Below the pieces are notes generated by a model. That model saw nothing but the letters and a program-made list of their open reading frames with translations. It did no database searches and was not told where the DNA came from. A stretch of DNA of 64,000 nucleotides from Candidatus Rokuibacteriota bacterium. Its GTDB lineage: Bacteria; Methylomirabilota; Methylomirabilia; Rokubacteriales; CSP1-6. Where the stretch lies: contig QHRU01000047.1 of the NCBI GenBank assembly GCA_003220225.1, positions 1 through 64,000 of the forward strand, written 5' to 3'. This document shows, in pieces, positions 45,284 to 54,098 of the stretch. Made by a program: the position numbers and the translations under genes. Position 1 is the first letter of the stretch. Each line of letters begins with the position of its first letter.

Positions 45284-46545
45284 GCTCTTCAACGTCGCCG
45301 CCACGTTCCATCCCATTGCCGGTTGTATGTCTGCTCGGTTTCGTGACCACCGCCTTTTGCGTCCTATCGGCAGCACAATCGGAGACACGACGCGACCAAC
45401 CGTCGATTCGAACGCTTCGTGTCGTGGACGAAGCCATCCACGCTCTCGGAGATCCTGCGTCAGACTATCGCAAGGTTCTGCTGCACGCTGCTGCGGCGTT
45501 ACCGAGCAACGCCGAAGACGATGTACGGGCGCACATCCGTACATTCCTGGCACGCTCACCGGAACCGGGTCCCGCATTTCGGTGCAGCGTGGATTTCGTG
45601 CGTGCGAGAGCACGGAAGATGCTGCTGCGACTCAGGGATACGCTGCAACATGCCGACCCCGGCGGCGTCGATCCAGCGGTGTGCTATGCGGTTCCCTTCG
45701 CCCTCGACGTGACACACGCTCCGACGACAGATAGCCGGGTGGATATTTACGGATATGATTTCGATGCCGTGACACCGCAGATGGTGTTGGTGACCCGCGA
45801 TGGCTATCAAGACGTGACGTCCGCGCTGATCGCGAGGTCGCACGCTCACCTGACATTCAAGCTCGATGGGGTGCCGTTGTCCTCGAACAGCCTCTCGCTC
45901 GGTCTGGCCTGGGGTCATTTGATCCGCCACTCCATCGCGCTCGTGCACCGCGCGACGCCGGTGTGCTCGTCACGGGTGGAGACGATTCCAGCGGGCAAGA
46001 CAATTGTCACCGCCCCGCTCCGGACGAGCGGCGAGGGGTCTCTTGCGCGCCCCGGCACGAAAATCTGGGCAGATGCTTCTCTGGACTATTCGAACAACAA
46101 GCTCGAAGCCACGATCTGCATGACCGCCGATCAGGCAGCCAACGACACGATCTTCAGCGGATGCACGGTTGAATTCCTCTACACGACCGATCCGGACGGG
46201 GTGATCGAGGGGGTGTTGGGCACGTCACGCAGTCACATCTCGTATACGCGGGCAACGAGCCAGCCCGCGGACATCAGAAACGCGGCCGCCCAAGGTCCCG
46301 TCCGGCAATGGGCCTTCTCCAGTGGCGACGTCTCCATGACGGCGCGACTCAATGAGATCCGGATCGTCTCCACCGACGACCGAGCCTGCATCTCACCACT
46401 CGCTTACCTGGAAGCACGGCGAACGGCGGTGTTGAGCCCCGAGACGAAACGCGCGCTCGATTCGCAGCTCACAAAGGTCGCCCCCAGGATCTTGACGTTG
46501 CGGCCACGTTTTGCTCCACCGTCTTTCGATGGGAAGGCTCCTTGA
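45271..46545 (+). CDS. Exported protein of unknown function
   Basis: A 424-residue protein; ATG 45271 with GAGG six bases upstream is preferred to the TTG at 45259. A basic start (MARPRSSTSPPRS) precedes a hydrophobic signal (IPLPVVCLLGFVTTAFCVLS). The body has a helical first part and a beta-rich second part (VDIYGYDFDAVTPQMVLVTR, KIWADASLDYSNNKLEATIC). Part of the middle resembles an IPT/TIG-like statement of domain order, but no family is certain. It shares the lower-GC segment with the previous exported gene. Confidence 0.7.
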   Translation: MARPRSSTSPPRSIPLPVVCLLGFVTTAFCVLSAAQSETRRDQPSIRTLRVVDEAIHALGDPASDYRKVLLHAAAALPSNAEDDVRAHIRTFLARSPEPGPAFRCSVDFVRARARKMLLRLRDTLQHADPGGVDPAVCYAVPFALDVTHAPTTDSRVDIYGYDFDAVTPQMVLVTRDGYQDVTSALIARSHAHLTFKLDGVPLSSNSLSLGLAWGHLIRHSIALVHRATPVCSSRVETIPAGKTIVTAPLRTSGEGSLARPGTKIWADASLDYSNNKLEATICMTADQAANDTIFSGCTVEFLYTTDPDGVIEGVLGTSRSHISYTRATSQPADIRNAAAQGPVRQWAFSSGDVSMTARLNEIRIVSTDDRACISPLAYLEARRTAVLSPETKRALDSQLTKVAPRILTLRPRFAPPSFDGKAP

Positions 46546-46606
46546 CGAGCGACGCGCGAGGGATCAGCATGGGGCACCGCCCCGGTGGGTGGGAAAAGGA
46601 GCCGTT

Positions 46607-47491
46607 ATGCCGCGCCATATCAAGGTCGCCGCCGCCCAGATGGGTCCGAACAACGAAGGCACGCCGCGCGAGGAGATCGTCGAGCGCATGCTCGTCCTGC
46701 TCGAGAGCGCGGCCCGCGACGGCGTCGAGTTGATCGTCTATCCGGAGATGGCGCTCACCACGTACTTCCCCAAGAAGATCCGCCGCGACTTCGACCAGTT
46801 CTTCGAGACCGAGGTGCCGCCCAAGGCGCTGGAGCCGCTGCTGCGGCGCGCCGCGGAGGCGCGGATCGCCGTGCACGTCGGCTTTTGCGAGAAGGCGGAC
46901 GGCACGTATTTCAACTCGGCGCTGCTCACCGGGCGTGACGGGCGCCTGCTCGGCACCTTCCGCAAGATTCACCTGCCCGGCACGAAGGCGGCCGACGGCT
47001 TCGCCCAGGTCTACGAGCCCTACTACTTCGCCCACGGCGACACCGGCTACCGCGTCTGGGACTGCGCGGGCGCGAGGGTCGGCATCGCGATCTGCCAGGA
47101 CCGCCGCTATCCCGAGAGCTACCGCGCGCTGGCGCTGCAGGGCGCCGAGATCATCCTCATCGGCTACAACACGCCGATCTCCGCGCTCGCGCTCGACCTG
47201 AACGACCTCTGCATGCGCGCGGGCGCCTACGCCAACGCCTGCTTCGTGGTCGGCGTGGCCAAAGCGGGCGTCGAGGACGGCGTGGAGCTGATCGGCGGCA
47301 GCAGCGTGATCAACCCGCTGGGTCAGATCGTCGCCAGGGCCTCGACGAGCGGCGACGAGCTGATCGCCGCGCGCATCGACCTCGATCAGATGACGCCGGT
47401 GCGCAAGCGCTGGAACTTCCTCGGCCGGCGCCAGCCGCAGCACTACGGCACGTTGCTGCAGCCCGTCACGGAGAAGGAGCCGAACCGATGA
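46607..47491 (+). CDS. hyuC: N-carbamoyl-D-amino-acid amidohydrolase, nitrilase superfamily
   Basis: A 294-residue protein starting at ATG 46607 (the frame upstream to 46511 is not protein-like). The catalytic triad is E47 in VYPEMALTTYFP, K120 in FRKIHLPG and C163 in AICQDRRYPE. YFETE-like FFETEVPPKALEPL, GAEIILIGYNTP and the C-terminal RRQPQHYG match D-carbamoylases closely. It removes the carbamoyl group from N-carbamoyl-D-amino acids made by hydantoinase, which is the next gene, so the pathway assignment is strong. Confidence 0.9.
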   Translation: MPRHIKVAAAQMGPNNEGTPREEIVERMLVLLESAARDGVELIVYPEMALTTYFPKKIRRDFDQFFETEVPPKALEPLLRRAAEARIAVHVGFCEKADGTYFNSALLTGRDGRLLGTFRKIHLPGTKAADGFAQVYEPYYFAHGDTGYRVWDCAGARVGIAICQDRRYPESYRALALQGAEIILIGYNTPISALALDLNDLCMRAGAYANACFVVGVAKAGVEDGVELIGGSSVINPLGQIVARASTSGDELIAARIDLDQMTPVRKRWNFLGRRQPQHYGTLLQPVTEKEPNR

Positions 47492-47510
47492 GACATCCTG
47501 GGTCAAGCCC

Positions 47511-47582
47511 GAGGCGCGCCACGGCTGCGCCGGGGCGCGTCCGAGCGATGGGGGGTGTGGGGGGCCATATCGGGGCCCCCCA
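47511..47582 (+). repeat. Composite intergenic repeat, copy B
   Basis: The module GAGGCGCGCCACGGCTGCGC, then CGGGGCGCGTCCGAGCG, occupies 47511-47547, and the palindrome TGGGGGGCC / GGCCCCCCA with loop ATATCGG occupies 47558-47582. It fills the gap between hyuC and hyuH, ending 9 bp before the hyuH start, so it could weaken or set the ratio of translation of the two genes. Confidence 0.8.
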
Positions 47583-47591
47583 CGACGATCG

Positions 47592-49010
47592 ATGAGCGCG
47601 CGTGCCGTCGACCTGATCGTCAAGGGCGGGCGCGTGGTGACGGCGAGCGACGTCGTCGACGCGTCCGTCGCGATCAAGAGCGGGCGCATCGTCGCGCTCG
47701 CGCCCGTGGAGTTCCTGCCGCCCGCCGACCGCGTCATCGACGCGACGGGCAAGCTGGTCTTCCCCGGGCTGATCGACTGCCACCTGCACGTCGGCCCCGA
47801 CTACGACGACTGGAAGGTCTCGGCGCAGGCCGCCGCGCGCACCGGCCTCACCACGATCGTGCCGTTCGTGAACTACACGGCGGGCGAGACGCTGCCGCAG
47901 GCGACGCGCCGGCTGCGCGAGGAGGCCGAGGCCAACTCCGTCCTCGACTTCGGCTTCCACTTCATCCTGGAACACGAGCCGGCCATCCTCGAGGGCATCC
48001 CCGAGGCGGTGAGGCTGGGCGTGCGCTCGTTCAAGATGTTCATGACGTACAAGAAGCGCGGCAAGCGCATGGTCTCCGACGAGTTCCTCTGCAAGGCCAT
48101 GGAGCGGATCGCCGCCCTCGACAGCGTCTGCCAGATCCACGCCGAGAACGGCGACATCCTCTGCTACCTGGAGGACAAGGCGATCGCCGAGGGCCGCACC
48201 AAGCCGACGGATTTCCCGGCCACGTGCCCCGACTGGGCGGAGGAGGAGGCGATCAACCGCGCGATCCTGATCGGCCGCCTCACCAGCTGCCCCGTCTACA
48301 TCGTGCACCTCTCGACGCGGCTCGGCCTCGAGCGGATCCAGCGCGCGCAGGCCGAGGGCCAGCGCGTGTGGACGGAGACGTGCCCGCAGTACCTGCTGCT
48401 CTCGGACGAGGAGATGGCGAGGCTCGGGCCGTTCGCGAAGATCGGCCCGCCGCTGCGTCCCGCGCACGGCCGCGACCGCGAGGCGATGTGGGCTGGCTCC
48501 GCGGCCGGCGCCATCCACACGATCGCGAGCGACCACGCGCCGCGCCTGCCGAAGTTCAAGGAGCCCGGCGCCACGAACATCTTCGTCGACGCGCAGGGCG
48601 TGCCCATCCCGTTCGGCGCGCCGTCGCTGGAGACGCTGGCGCCGCTCGTCTGGAACGAGGGCGTCGTCAAGCGCGGGCTGCCACCGACCTGGATGGCGCG
48701 CGCGCTCTCCGAGAACCCCGCGCGCATCTTCGGCCTCTTCCCGCGCAAGGGCACGATCCGCGTGGGCGCCGACGCCGACCTCACGATCTGGGATCCCGGC
48801 GCCGAGTGGACGATCCGCCAGCGCGATCACCTGAGCATGGCCGGCTACACGCCCTACGAGGGCTGGACGGTGCGCGGCCGCGCGTGGACGACGCTGGTCC
48901 GCGGCCAGGTGGTGCTGAATCCGGCCGGCGAGCTGGAGCAGAAGCCCGGCTTCGGCAATTATCTCGACGAATCACCACCGGTGCCGCCGCTGGCCGGGCG
49001 GCTCGCATGA
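47592..49010 (+). CDS. hyuH: D-hydantoinase/dihydropyrimidinase
   Basis: A 472-residue amidohydrolase of normal length. Binuclear zinc-site residues are H64 and H66 in IDCHLHVG, the carboxylated K148 in SFKMFMTYK, H183 in QIHAENG, H239 in YIVHLST and D314 in IASDHAPRLP. It opens hydantoins or dihydropyrimidines to N-carbamoyl acids, which HyuC then cleaves. It overlaps the AroM-type gene by ATGA. D-specificity is inferred from the partner carbamoylase. Confidence 0.93.
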   Translation: MSARAVDLIVKGGRVVTASDVVDASVAIKSGRIVALAPVEFLPPADRVIDATGKLVFPGLIDCHLHVGPDYDDWKVSAQAAARTGLTTIVPFVNYTAGETLPQATRRLREEAEANSVLDFGFHFILEHEPAILEGIPEAVRLGVRSFKMFMTYKKRGKRMVSDEFLCKAMERIAALDSVCQIHAENGDILCYLEDKAIAEGRTKPTDFPATCPDWAEEEAINRAILIGRLTSCPVYIVHLSTRLGLERIQRAQAEGQRVWTETCPQYLLLSDEEMARLGPFAKIGPPLRPAHGRDREAMWAGSAAGAIHTIASDHAPRLPKFKEPGATNIFVDAQGVPIPFGAPSLETLAPLVWNEGVVKRGLPPTWMARALSENPARIFGLFPRKGTIRVGADADLTIWDPGAEWTIRQRDHLSMAGYTPYEGWTVRGRAWTTLVRGQVVLNPAGELEQKPGFGNYLDESPPVPPLAGRLA

Positions 49011-49672
49011 GAAGCGTCGGCGCGATCACCATCGGCCAGACGCCGCGCGACGAGATCGTCGGCGAGATAGACACGGTGCTCGGCGCCGGCGTGCGCATCG
49101 TGCAGGCGGGCGCGCTCGACGGGCTGTCGCGGAGCGAGATCGACGCGCTGGCGCCCGCCCCCGGCGACGACGACGCGTTGATCACGCATCTGCGCGAGGG
49201 CGGAGAGGTGCTCGTCGCCAAGCGGCGGATCGTGCCGCGCCTGCAAGCGTGCCTCGATCGCCTCGCGGACGAGGCCGACGTCTTCGCGATCCTCTGCGCC
49301 GGCGTCTTCCCGCCCTTCACCAGCGCGCGGCCGGTCCTGCTGCCCGAGCGCTGCCTGGCCGCCGTCGTGGACGCCGCGTTCGACGGCGGCCGCCTCGGCG
49401 TCCTCGTGCCCATCAAGCAGCAGCAGGCGTCCTCGGCGGCGCGCTGGTCGCGCGTCGATCCCGGCGTGGTGGTCACCGTCGCCTCGCCGTACGACGACCC
49501 CTCGCGGCTCGTCGCGGCCTCGGAGGAGCTGCGGCGGGCGGGCGTGACGCTGGTGGTGATGGAGTGCCAGGGCTTCACGAGCGCGATGAAGAAGGTGGTG
49601 CGCGACGTGACGGGCGCGCCGGCCCTGCTGCCGGCGAGCGTGCTCGCGCGCTTCCTCGCCGAGCTGGCCTAG
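49007..49672 (+). CDS. AroM-family protein, putative hydantoin/amino-acid racemase
   Basis: A 221-residue protein with the AroM opening SVGAITIGQTPRDEIVGE and the later segments VAKRRIVPRLQ and GRLGVLVPIKQQQ. Two cysteines sit where Asp/Glu/hydantoin racemases have their acid-base pair: C97 in AILCAGVFPPF and C187 in VVMECQGFTSAM. AroM itself has no firm function. Translational coupling to hydantoinase makes racemisation of hydantoins or N-carbamoyl acids the most sensible role, but this is an inference. Confidence 0.85.
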   Translation: MRSVGAITIGQTPRDEIVGEIDTVLGAGVRIVQAGALDGLSRSEIDALAPAPGDDDALITHLREGGEVLVAKRRIVPRLQACLDRLADEADVFAILCAGVFPPFTSARPVLLPERCLAAVVDAAFDGGRLGVLVPIKQQQASSAARWSRVDPGVVVTVASPYDDPSRLVAASEELRRAGVTLVVMECQGFTSAMKKVVRDVTGAPALLPASVLARFLAELA

Positions 49673-50058
49673 TCGCCGGGCTTCGAGAGCGCCACCGCCA
49701 GCCAGACCCGGCGGTGGATCCGGCCGCTGAGGCGCGAGAACAGGTCGAGCAGCCTCGCCTGCCAGCCGTACTTGGCGCGAAGCATCGCGCGCGCCTCCGC
49801 GATCTCGCGCGGATCCTCCGCGATGCGCGCCCGCCCCTCGCGCCACGGGCCGTGGACGATGCCGCGGACGTCGGAGGCGGCGACGCGCGCGCGCGGGTTG
49901 CTGCGCAGGCGCTTGACCTTGCCGGTGTCGCCGCCCGTCATCATCCAGAGCGTGTCGTCGATCACGGCGAACCAGATCGGCGTGCGGACCTCCGCGCCGT
50001 TCTTGCGGAACGTCGCGAGGCTCAGGTAGCGCTCGCGTGCGAGGTCGCTCGCGGGCAC
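49669..50058 (-). CDS. PPOX-class F420-dependent oxidoreductase
   Basis: A 129-residue protein from GTG 50058, the right length for the small split-barrel family. Motifs are YLSLATFRKNGAEVRTPIWF, TLWMMTGGDTGKVKRLRSNP and RVAASDVRGIVHGPW, typical of F420-type PPOX proteins. These reduce unsaturated or quinone-like substrates, or act on biliverdin-like molecules. It is 5 bp after the aminotransferase gene and converges on the AroM-type gene, whose stop it overlaps by 4 bp. Cofactor F420 is inferred from the subfamily. Confidence 0.82.
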   Translation of the reverse strand: MPASDLARERYLSLATFRKNGAEVRTPIWFAVIDDTLWMMTGGDTGKVKRLRSNPRARVAASDVRGIVHGPWREGRARIAEDPREIAEARAMLRAKYGWQARLLDLFSRLSGRIHRRVWLAVALSKPGD

Positions 50059-50063
50059 CGCGC

Positions 50064-51410
50064 TCAGCGCGTGAGCTCGGCGTCCAGCTCGCTCACGCTG
50101 GCCGCGACGACGTCGACCAGCCGGTCGACCTCCGCGGCGGTGATGCAGAGCGGCGGCGCCAGCCGCACGACCTGGCCGCGCGCGTAGACGATGGCGCCGC
50201 GCTCCCACGCCTTGCGGTCGAGCTTGGCCACCTCGGCGGCATCCAGCGGCGTGCCCGAGCCGTCGGGCGCCACCAGCTCCGCGCACACGAGCAGGCCGCG
50301 CCCGCGGACCTCGCCGACGATGCGCGTGCCGCCCACCGCCTGCTGCAGGCCGTCGAGCAGGCGCTTGCCCATCGTCTCGGCGTTCGCCACGAGACCGTCT
50401 TTCTCCATGATCTGCAGATTCGCCAGCGCCGCCGCGCACGCCACGGGATGCGCCGCGTACGTGTTGGGATGGACGGTTTCCTGCGTGCTGTCCTCGCCGA
50501 ACGCGTCGGCCAGCCGGCCGCGCGCGATCGTGCCCGACAGCGGCAGATAGCCGGAGGTGATGCCCTTGGCCACCGTCATGAGGTCGGGGACGACGCCCTC
50601 GTGCTCGACGCCGAACCAGCGCCCCGTGCGCCCGAAGCCCGTGATGACCTCGTCGGCGATCATCAGCACCTCGAGCTCGTCGCAGATCGCGCGCACCGCG
50701 CGCAGCCAGCCGAGCGGCGGGATGACGAACCCGCCCGACGAGAGCACCGGCTCCATGATGACGGCCGAGACGGTGTCGGCGCCTTCCTCGACGATCGCGT
50801 CACGCAGCTCCCTCGCGCGGCGCTGCACGAGCTGCTCGTCGGTCCCCGTCCCGCGGTCGCGGAACGGGTACGGCGGCGCGACCTTCGTGAAGCCGGCCGG
50901 CTGCAGCGCCGCGTACGCGGCCGTCATGTGCGGCAGCCCGCACACCGCGAAGGTGCCCATGGTGGCCCCGTGGTAGCCGCCCTGCAGCGAGATCACCTTG
51001 TGCTTGTCGGGCTTGCCCCTGGCGATCCAGTAGTGCCGCGCGATCTGCATCGCGCGCTCGTTGGCCTCCGAGCCGCTCGTGGCGAACAGCGTGTAGTCGA
51101 GGTCGCCGGGCGTGAGCGTCGCCAGCTTCGCCGCCAGCTCGGCGGCCGGGCGGTTCGAGAACTGCCGCGTGGTCGGGTAGTACGCCAGGCGTACCGTCTG
51201 CTCGGCGATGGCCTCGGCGATCTCGCGGCGGCCGTGGCCGACGTTGACGACGGCGAGGCCGGCGAAGCCATCCATCAGCTTCTTGCCGTCCTCGGTCCAC
51301 ACCCACACGCCCTCGGCCCGATCGATGACGAGCTGCTCGTCGGCGAGCCACGGGTGGTTCTGCGTCTTGTGGGTCCACAGATGGCGGATCGATTCGGCTC
51401 GCGTCGTCAT
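50064..51410 (-). CDS. Class III (omega-type) PLP-dependent aminotransferase
   Basis: A 448-residue enzyme. PLP-binding features are GSEANERAMQIARHYW, GGYHGATMGT, D253 in MIADEVITGFGRTGRWF and the Schiff-base K282 in VAKGITSGYLPLSG. N-terminal HPWLADEQLVIDRAEG and the length fit omega-amino-acid:pyruvate-type transaminases. The amino donor and acceptor cannot be deduced; beta-alanine or a diamine is possible. Its proximity to the hydantoin operon, though on the other strand, hints at amino-acid or pyrimidine-amine catabolism. Confidence 0.92.
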   Translation of the reverse strand: MTTRAESIRHLWTHKTQNHPWLADEQLVIDRAEGVWVWTEDGKKLMDGFAGLAVVNVGHGRREIAEAIAEQTVRLAYYPTTRQFSNRPAAELAAKLATLTPGDLDYTLFATSGSEANERAMQIARHYWIARGKPDKHKVISLQGGYHGATMGTFAVCGLPHMTAAYAALQPAGFTKVAPPYPFRDRGTGTDEQLVQRRARELRDAIVEEGADTVSAVIMEPVLSSGGFVIPPLGWLRAVRAICDELEVLMIADEVITGFGRTGRWFGVEHEGVVPDLMTVAKGITSGYLPLSGTIARGRLADAFGEDSTQETVHPNTYAAHPVACAAALANLQIMEKDGLVANAETMGKRLLDGLQQAVGGTRIVGEVRGRGLLVCAELVAPDGSGTPLDAAEVAKLDRKAWERGAIVYARGQVVRLAPPLCITAAEVDRLVDVVAASVSELDAELTR

Positions 51411-51437
51411 CGGGCCTCCAGTCCAGGGGACATGATC

Positions 51438-52046
51438 TCAGGGCACGCGGCTCCAGAAGCGCCGATAGTGCTCGGCGAGCTGCGCGCGCGTGGAGCGCAC
51501 GTGGGGCCGCCGGCGCGCCGCCACGTAGGCGTCGCGCGTGGCCGGGTCCTCGAGGTTCACGCCGCCCTCCACGCAGCACATGAGCGAGCGCGGGTCGGCC
51601 ACGTGGGCGAGCCCAAGCGCGTGGCCCAGCTCGTGCGCGAGCACCTGGTAGAGGACCACGTCGCGGCTCACCTGGCTGCGCGGCTGCGGAGCCACGACGG
51701 CGATGCGCACGGGCAGCCGGATGACACCGCCGTCGCTGGCGAGCTCCGTGACGCCCATGAGGCGCGACGCCCTCGGCGGCTCGACCCGCACGAGCACCTG
51801 GGCGTCGTCCGCTCGCACGACCCGCGCAAAGACCGCCGCGCCGAGGACGTCGCGGGCCTCGGCGTTCCAGTCGTCCACCGCGCGCGCGGCGGCTTCGTCG
51901 AGGCCGGCGTCGCCGAACGACGCGACGTGGACACGCAAGGGCAGGCGGCCGCGCGGATGGCCGTCGGCCCCCGTGAGCACCGTCTCCGAGGCGGCGGCGG
52001 CGCCGCCGAGCGCCAGCAGCGCCGCGGCCACGAGCGCGCGCCTCAT
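51438..52046 (-). CDS. Exported matrixin-family metalloprotease
   Basis: A 202-residue protein with signal peptide (MRRALVAAALLALGGAAAAS). The zinc-binding HExxHxxGxxH is complete: H138, E139, H142 and H148 in AHELGHALGLAH, with a Met-turn at M156 in SLMCC. The N-terminal part (PLRVHVASFGDAGLDEAAAR) is the matrixin fold opening. It is a secreted or periplasmic peptidase; no prodomain cysteine switch is evident. It is coupled by ATGA to the Lin0512-type gene. Confidence 0.88.
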   Translation of the reverse strand: MRRALVAAALLALGGAAAASETVLTGADGHPRGRLPLRVHVASFGDAGLDEAAARAVDDWNAEARDVLGAAVFARVVRADDAQVLVRVEPPRASRLMGVTELASDGGVIRLPVRIAVVAPQPRSQVSRDVVLYQVLAHELGHALGLAHVADPRSLMCCVEGGVNLEDPATRDAYVAARRRPHVRSTRAQLAEHYRRFWSRVP

Positions 52047-52366
52047 CCCTCGATGCTCACGGTGATGGCGACGCAGGCGATGAGCGTGTCGCCGACGGGC
52101 ACCCGCAGCCCGCCCGCCACCGCCCGCACCGTCACCTCGCCGTGCGGCAGCTCGCGCTTCACCGCTTCGACGTCGACGGCCTTCGGATCCGGCACGCCCA
52201 CCGTGACGTCCACCAGCATGCGGCCGCCCCGCGCGCGCACGTCGGCGAAGAACGGCAGGCTGGAGTGGCGGATCGCGTCGGACACCGCGCGCCGCGCGGC
52301 CGTCGTCGCGTCCGCGCCGTGGACGTCCACCCCCATCCCGAACTCGAGCACGTAGGGTTTGGCCAT
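52043..52366 (-). CDS. Lin0512-family protein
   Basis: A 107-residue protein from ATG 52366. It shows the family pattern VLEFGMGVDVHGADATTAAR, RAVSDAIRHSSLP and MLVDVTVGVPDPKAVDVEAV, ending in VGDTLIACVAITVSI. Members are small soluble proteins with duplicated alpha/beta structure and unknown activity, sometimes near amidohydrolases. Its stop overlaps the matrixin start by ATGA, and it is divergent from the MFS gene. Confidence 0.85.
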   Translation of the reverse strand: MAKPYVLEFGMGVDVHGADATTAARRAVSDAIRHSSLPFFADVRARGGRMLVDVTVGVPDPKAVDVEAVKRELPHGEVTVRAVAGGLRVPVGDTLIACVAITVSIEG

Positions 52367-52391
52367 GGCGGATATCGTACGATGAACGGGC

Positions 52392-53564
52392 ATGCTCGCG
52401 CCGCGCTGGCGGGTCGTCGTCGCGCTCTTCACGGTCACCTCGTGCATCGCCACCGCGGTGTCGACGTTCGGCGTCTTCCTCCCCGTGCTCTCGGAGGCCT
52501 TCGGCTGGAGCCGCGGCGCGGTGTCGGTCGTGCTGTCGATCAGCCTCGTGCTCGGCGGCGTCGCCGCCTTCCCCGTCGGCCGGATCGCCGACCGGCGGGG
52601 CCCGCGCGCGGTGCTCGCCACGACGGTGGCCATCGGCGCCGTCGGCTTCGTGCTCAGCGCGCGCATCGAGGCGCTCTGGCAGCTCTACCTCTCCTACGGC
52701 GTGCTCGTCGGCGTCGGGATGTCGTCGATCTACGTGCTGACGGCGGCCACGGTGGCGCGCTGGTTCGAGGCGCGACGCGGGCTCGCGCTGGCCATCGTGC
52801 TGAGCGGCTTCAATCTCGGCTGGCTCACCGGCGGGCCGCTCGCCGCGTGGCTGATCGGCCGGTGGGGATGGCGCACCGCCTACGTGACGCTCGGCCTGCT
52901 CGTCGCCGCCGTGGGCGTGCCCGTGAGCCTCTACGTGCGCTATCCACGCTCCGCGGAGCCGCGCCGCATGGTGGCGGACGCCCGCGGCGCCGCCCGCCGG
53001 CGGGCCTTCGCCGACGCGCGACTCTGGCTCTTCGTCACCGCCTGGTGCTTTCTCGGCCTCGTCTTCATGATGGTGACCGTGCACAGCGTGTCGTACGCGC
53101 GCGACCGCGGCCTGTCGCTCGAGGAGGCGTCGCTCGCGCTGTCGGCGCTCGGCCTCGGCGCGGTCTCCGGCCGGCTCCTCGCGGGAGCCGCCGCCGATCA
53201 CTTCGGCGCCGTGCCGACGATGCGCGTCTGTCTGCTCATCCAGCTCGCGGCGCTCGGCGCGCTCCTGATCGGGCTGCCCACGTGGACCGTCGTCGGCACG
53301 CTGCTCGTCTTCGGCCTCGGCGCCTCGGGCGCCGACAATACCTTCGTGAAGGCGGTCTCCGACGTGTTCGGGCTGGCCGCGCTCGCGACGATCATGAGCG
53401 TGGTCGGGCTGGGCTGGCGCAGCGGCGCCGGGCTCGGGCCGGCGCTCGCGGGGTTCGTCTACGACGCGACGGGCTCGTACACGCCGTCGTTCGCGTTCGC
53501 CGTGCTCGCGCTCACCGCCGGCTGGGTGCTGTTCCGGCTCGGCAGCGCGCCGCGCGCGCATTGA
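52392..53564 (+). CDS. Major facilitator superfamily transporter
   Basis: A 390-residue inner-membrane protein with twelve predicted helices. The MFS loop motif is seen as GRIADRRGPRAVLA between helices 2 and 3, and a second version as GRLLAGAAADHFG in the second half. The opening FTVTSCIATAVSTFGVFLPV and the length resemble oxalate/formate- or monocarboxylate-type MFS carriers. The substrate is unknown. It is divergent from the Lin0512-type gene by 25 bp. Confidence 0.92.
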   Translation: MLAPRWRVVVALFTVTSCIATAVSTFGVFLPVLSEAFGWSRGAVSVVLSISLVLGGVAAFPVGRIADRRGPRAVLATTVAIGAVGFVLSARIEALWQLYLSYGVLVGVGMSSIYVLTAATVARWFEARRGLALAIVLSGFNLGWLTGGPLAAWLIGRWGWRTAYVTLGLLVAAVGVPVSLYVRYPRSAEPRRMVADARGAARRRAFADARLWLFVTAWCFLGLVFMMVTVHSVSYARDRGLSLEEASLALSALGLGAVSGRLLAGAAADHFGAVPTMRVCLLIQLAALGALLIGLPTWTVVGTLLVFGLGASGADNTFVKAVSDVFGLAALATIMSVVGLGWRSGAGLGPALAGFVYDATGSYTPSFAFAVLALTAGWVLFRLGSAPRAH

Positions 53565-53660
53565 ATTGCGAGCCGCAGCACGCCGGAGGCGCCGCAGGCG
53601 CCGATCGTGCGAGGCGAGCCTGAGTTGAATTTGCGAGCCGCAGCACGCCGGAGGCGCCGC
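53561..53660 (+). repeat. Direct repeat pair after the MFS gene
   Basis: TTGAATTGCGAGCCGCAGCA, then CGCCGGAGGCGCCGC, at 53561-53595 recurs at 53625-53660 with one extra T. The spacer holds GGCGCCGATCGTGCGAGGCG. The first copy includes the last codon of the MFS gene and its stop; the second abuts the stop of the convergent thioesterase gene. Inner GGCGCC palindromes may form small hairpins. Confidence 0.75.
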
Positions 53661-53661
53661 G

Positions 53662-54051
53662 CTACTGCGTCAACACCATCTGGGTCTGGATCGTCAGGGA
53701 CAGGAGCTTCCCGGCCTCGTCCGTCACGCGCGTCTGCCACACCTGCGTGCGCCGCCCGCGATGGAGCGGTGTGGCCTCCGCGCGGACCGTGCCCGATTTT
53801 CCGGCCGCGAAGAAGTTGGTCTTGGACTCGAGCGTCGTCGTGCCGGCGCCGGCGGGCAGGTTGAGGAAGGTCGCCGCCGCGCCGACGGTGTCGGCCAGGG
53901 CCATCAGCGTACCGCCGTGCAGCGCGCCGCCGACCGTCGTCAGCGCCGGCCGGTGATCGAGCTCCGCCACCACGCGCTCCGGCGTCGCCTCCACGAATCG
54001 AATGCCGAGGTGCTCCGCGAGCGTTCCCTTGTGCACGCCTTGCATGTCCAC
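53662..54051 (-). CDS. PaaI-type hotdog thioesterase
   Basis: A 129-residue protein from GTG 54051, which has GGAGG six bases upstream. The hotdog motif GGALHGGTLMALADTVGAAA is diagnostic of PaaI/YbgC-like acyl-CoA thioesterases, with a TTTLESKTNFFAAGKSG strand later. Expected action is hydrolysis of aromatic or medium-chain acyl-CoA. It stands alone, convergent with the MFS gene, and borders the lower-GC toxin segment on the right. Confidence 0.88.
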   Translation of the reverse strand: MDMQGVHKGTLAEHLGIRFVEATPERVVAELDHRPALTTVGGALHGGTLMALADTVGAAATFLNLPAGAGTTTLESKTNFFAAGKSGTVRAEATPLHRGRRTQVWQTRVTDEAGKLLSLTIQTQMVLTQ

Positions 54052-54098
54052 CGGCCACCTCCGCGCGCAGCATGACAGCGCCGCGCCGTCTCCACAAT

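Noticed and set aside
50037-52355. Long plus-strand open frame of 772 codons
   Set aside because: It is antisense to the aminotransferase, matrixin and Lin0512 genes, which all have intact catalytic or family motifs.
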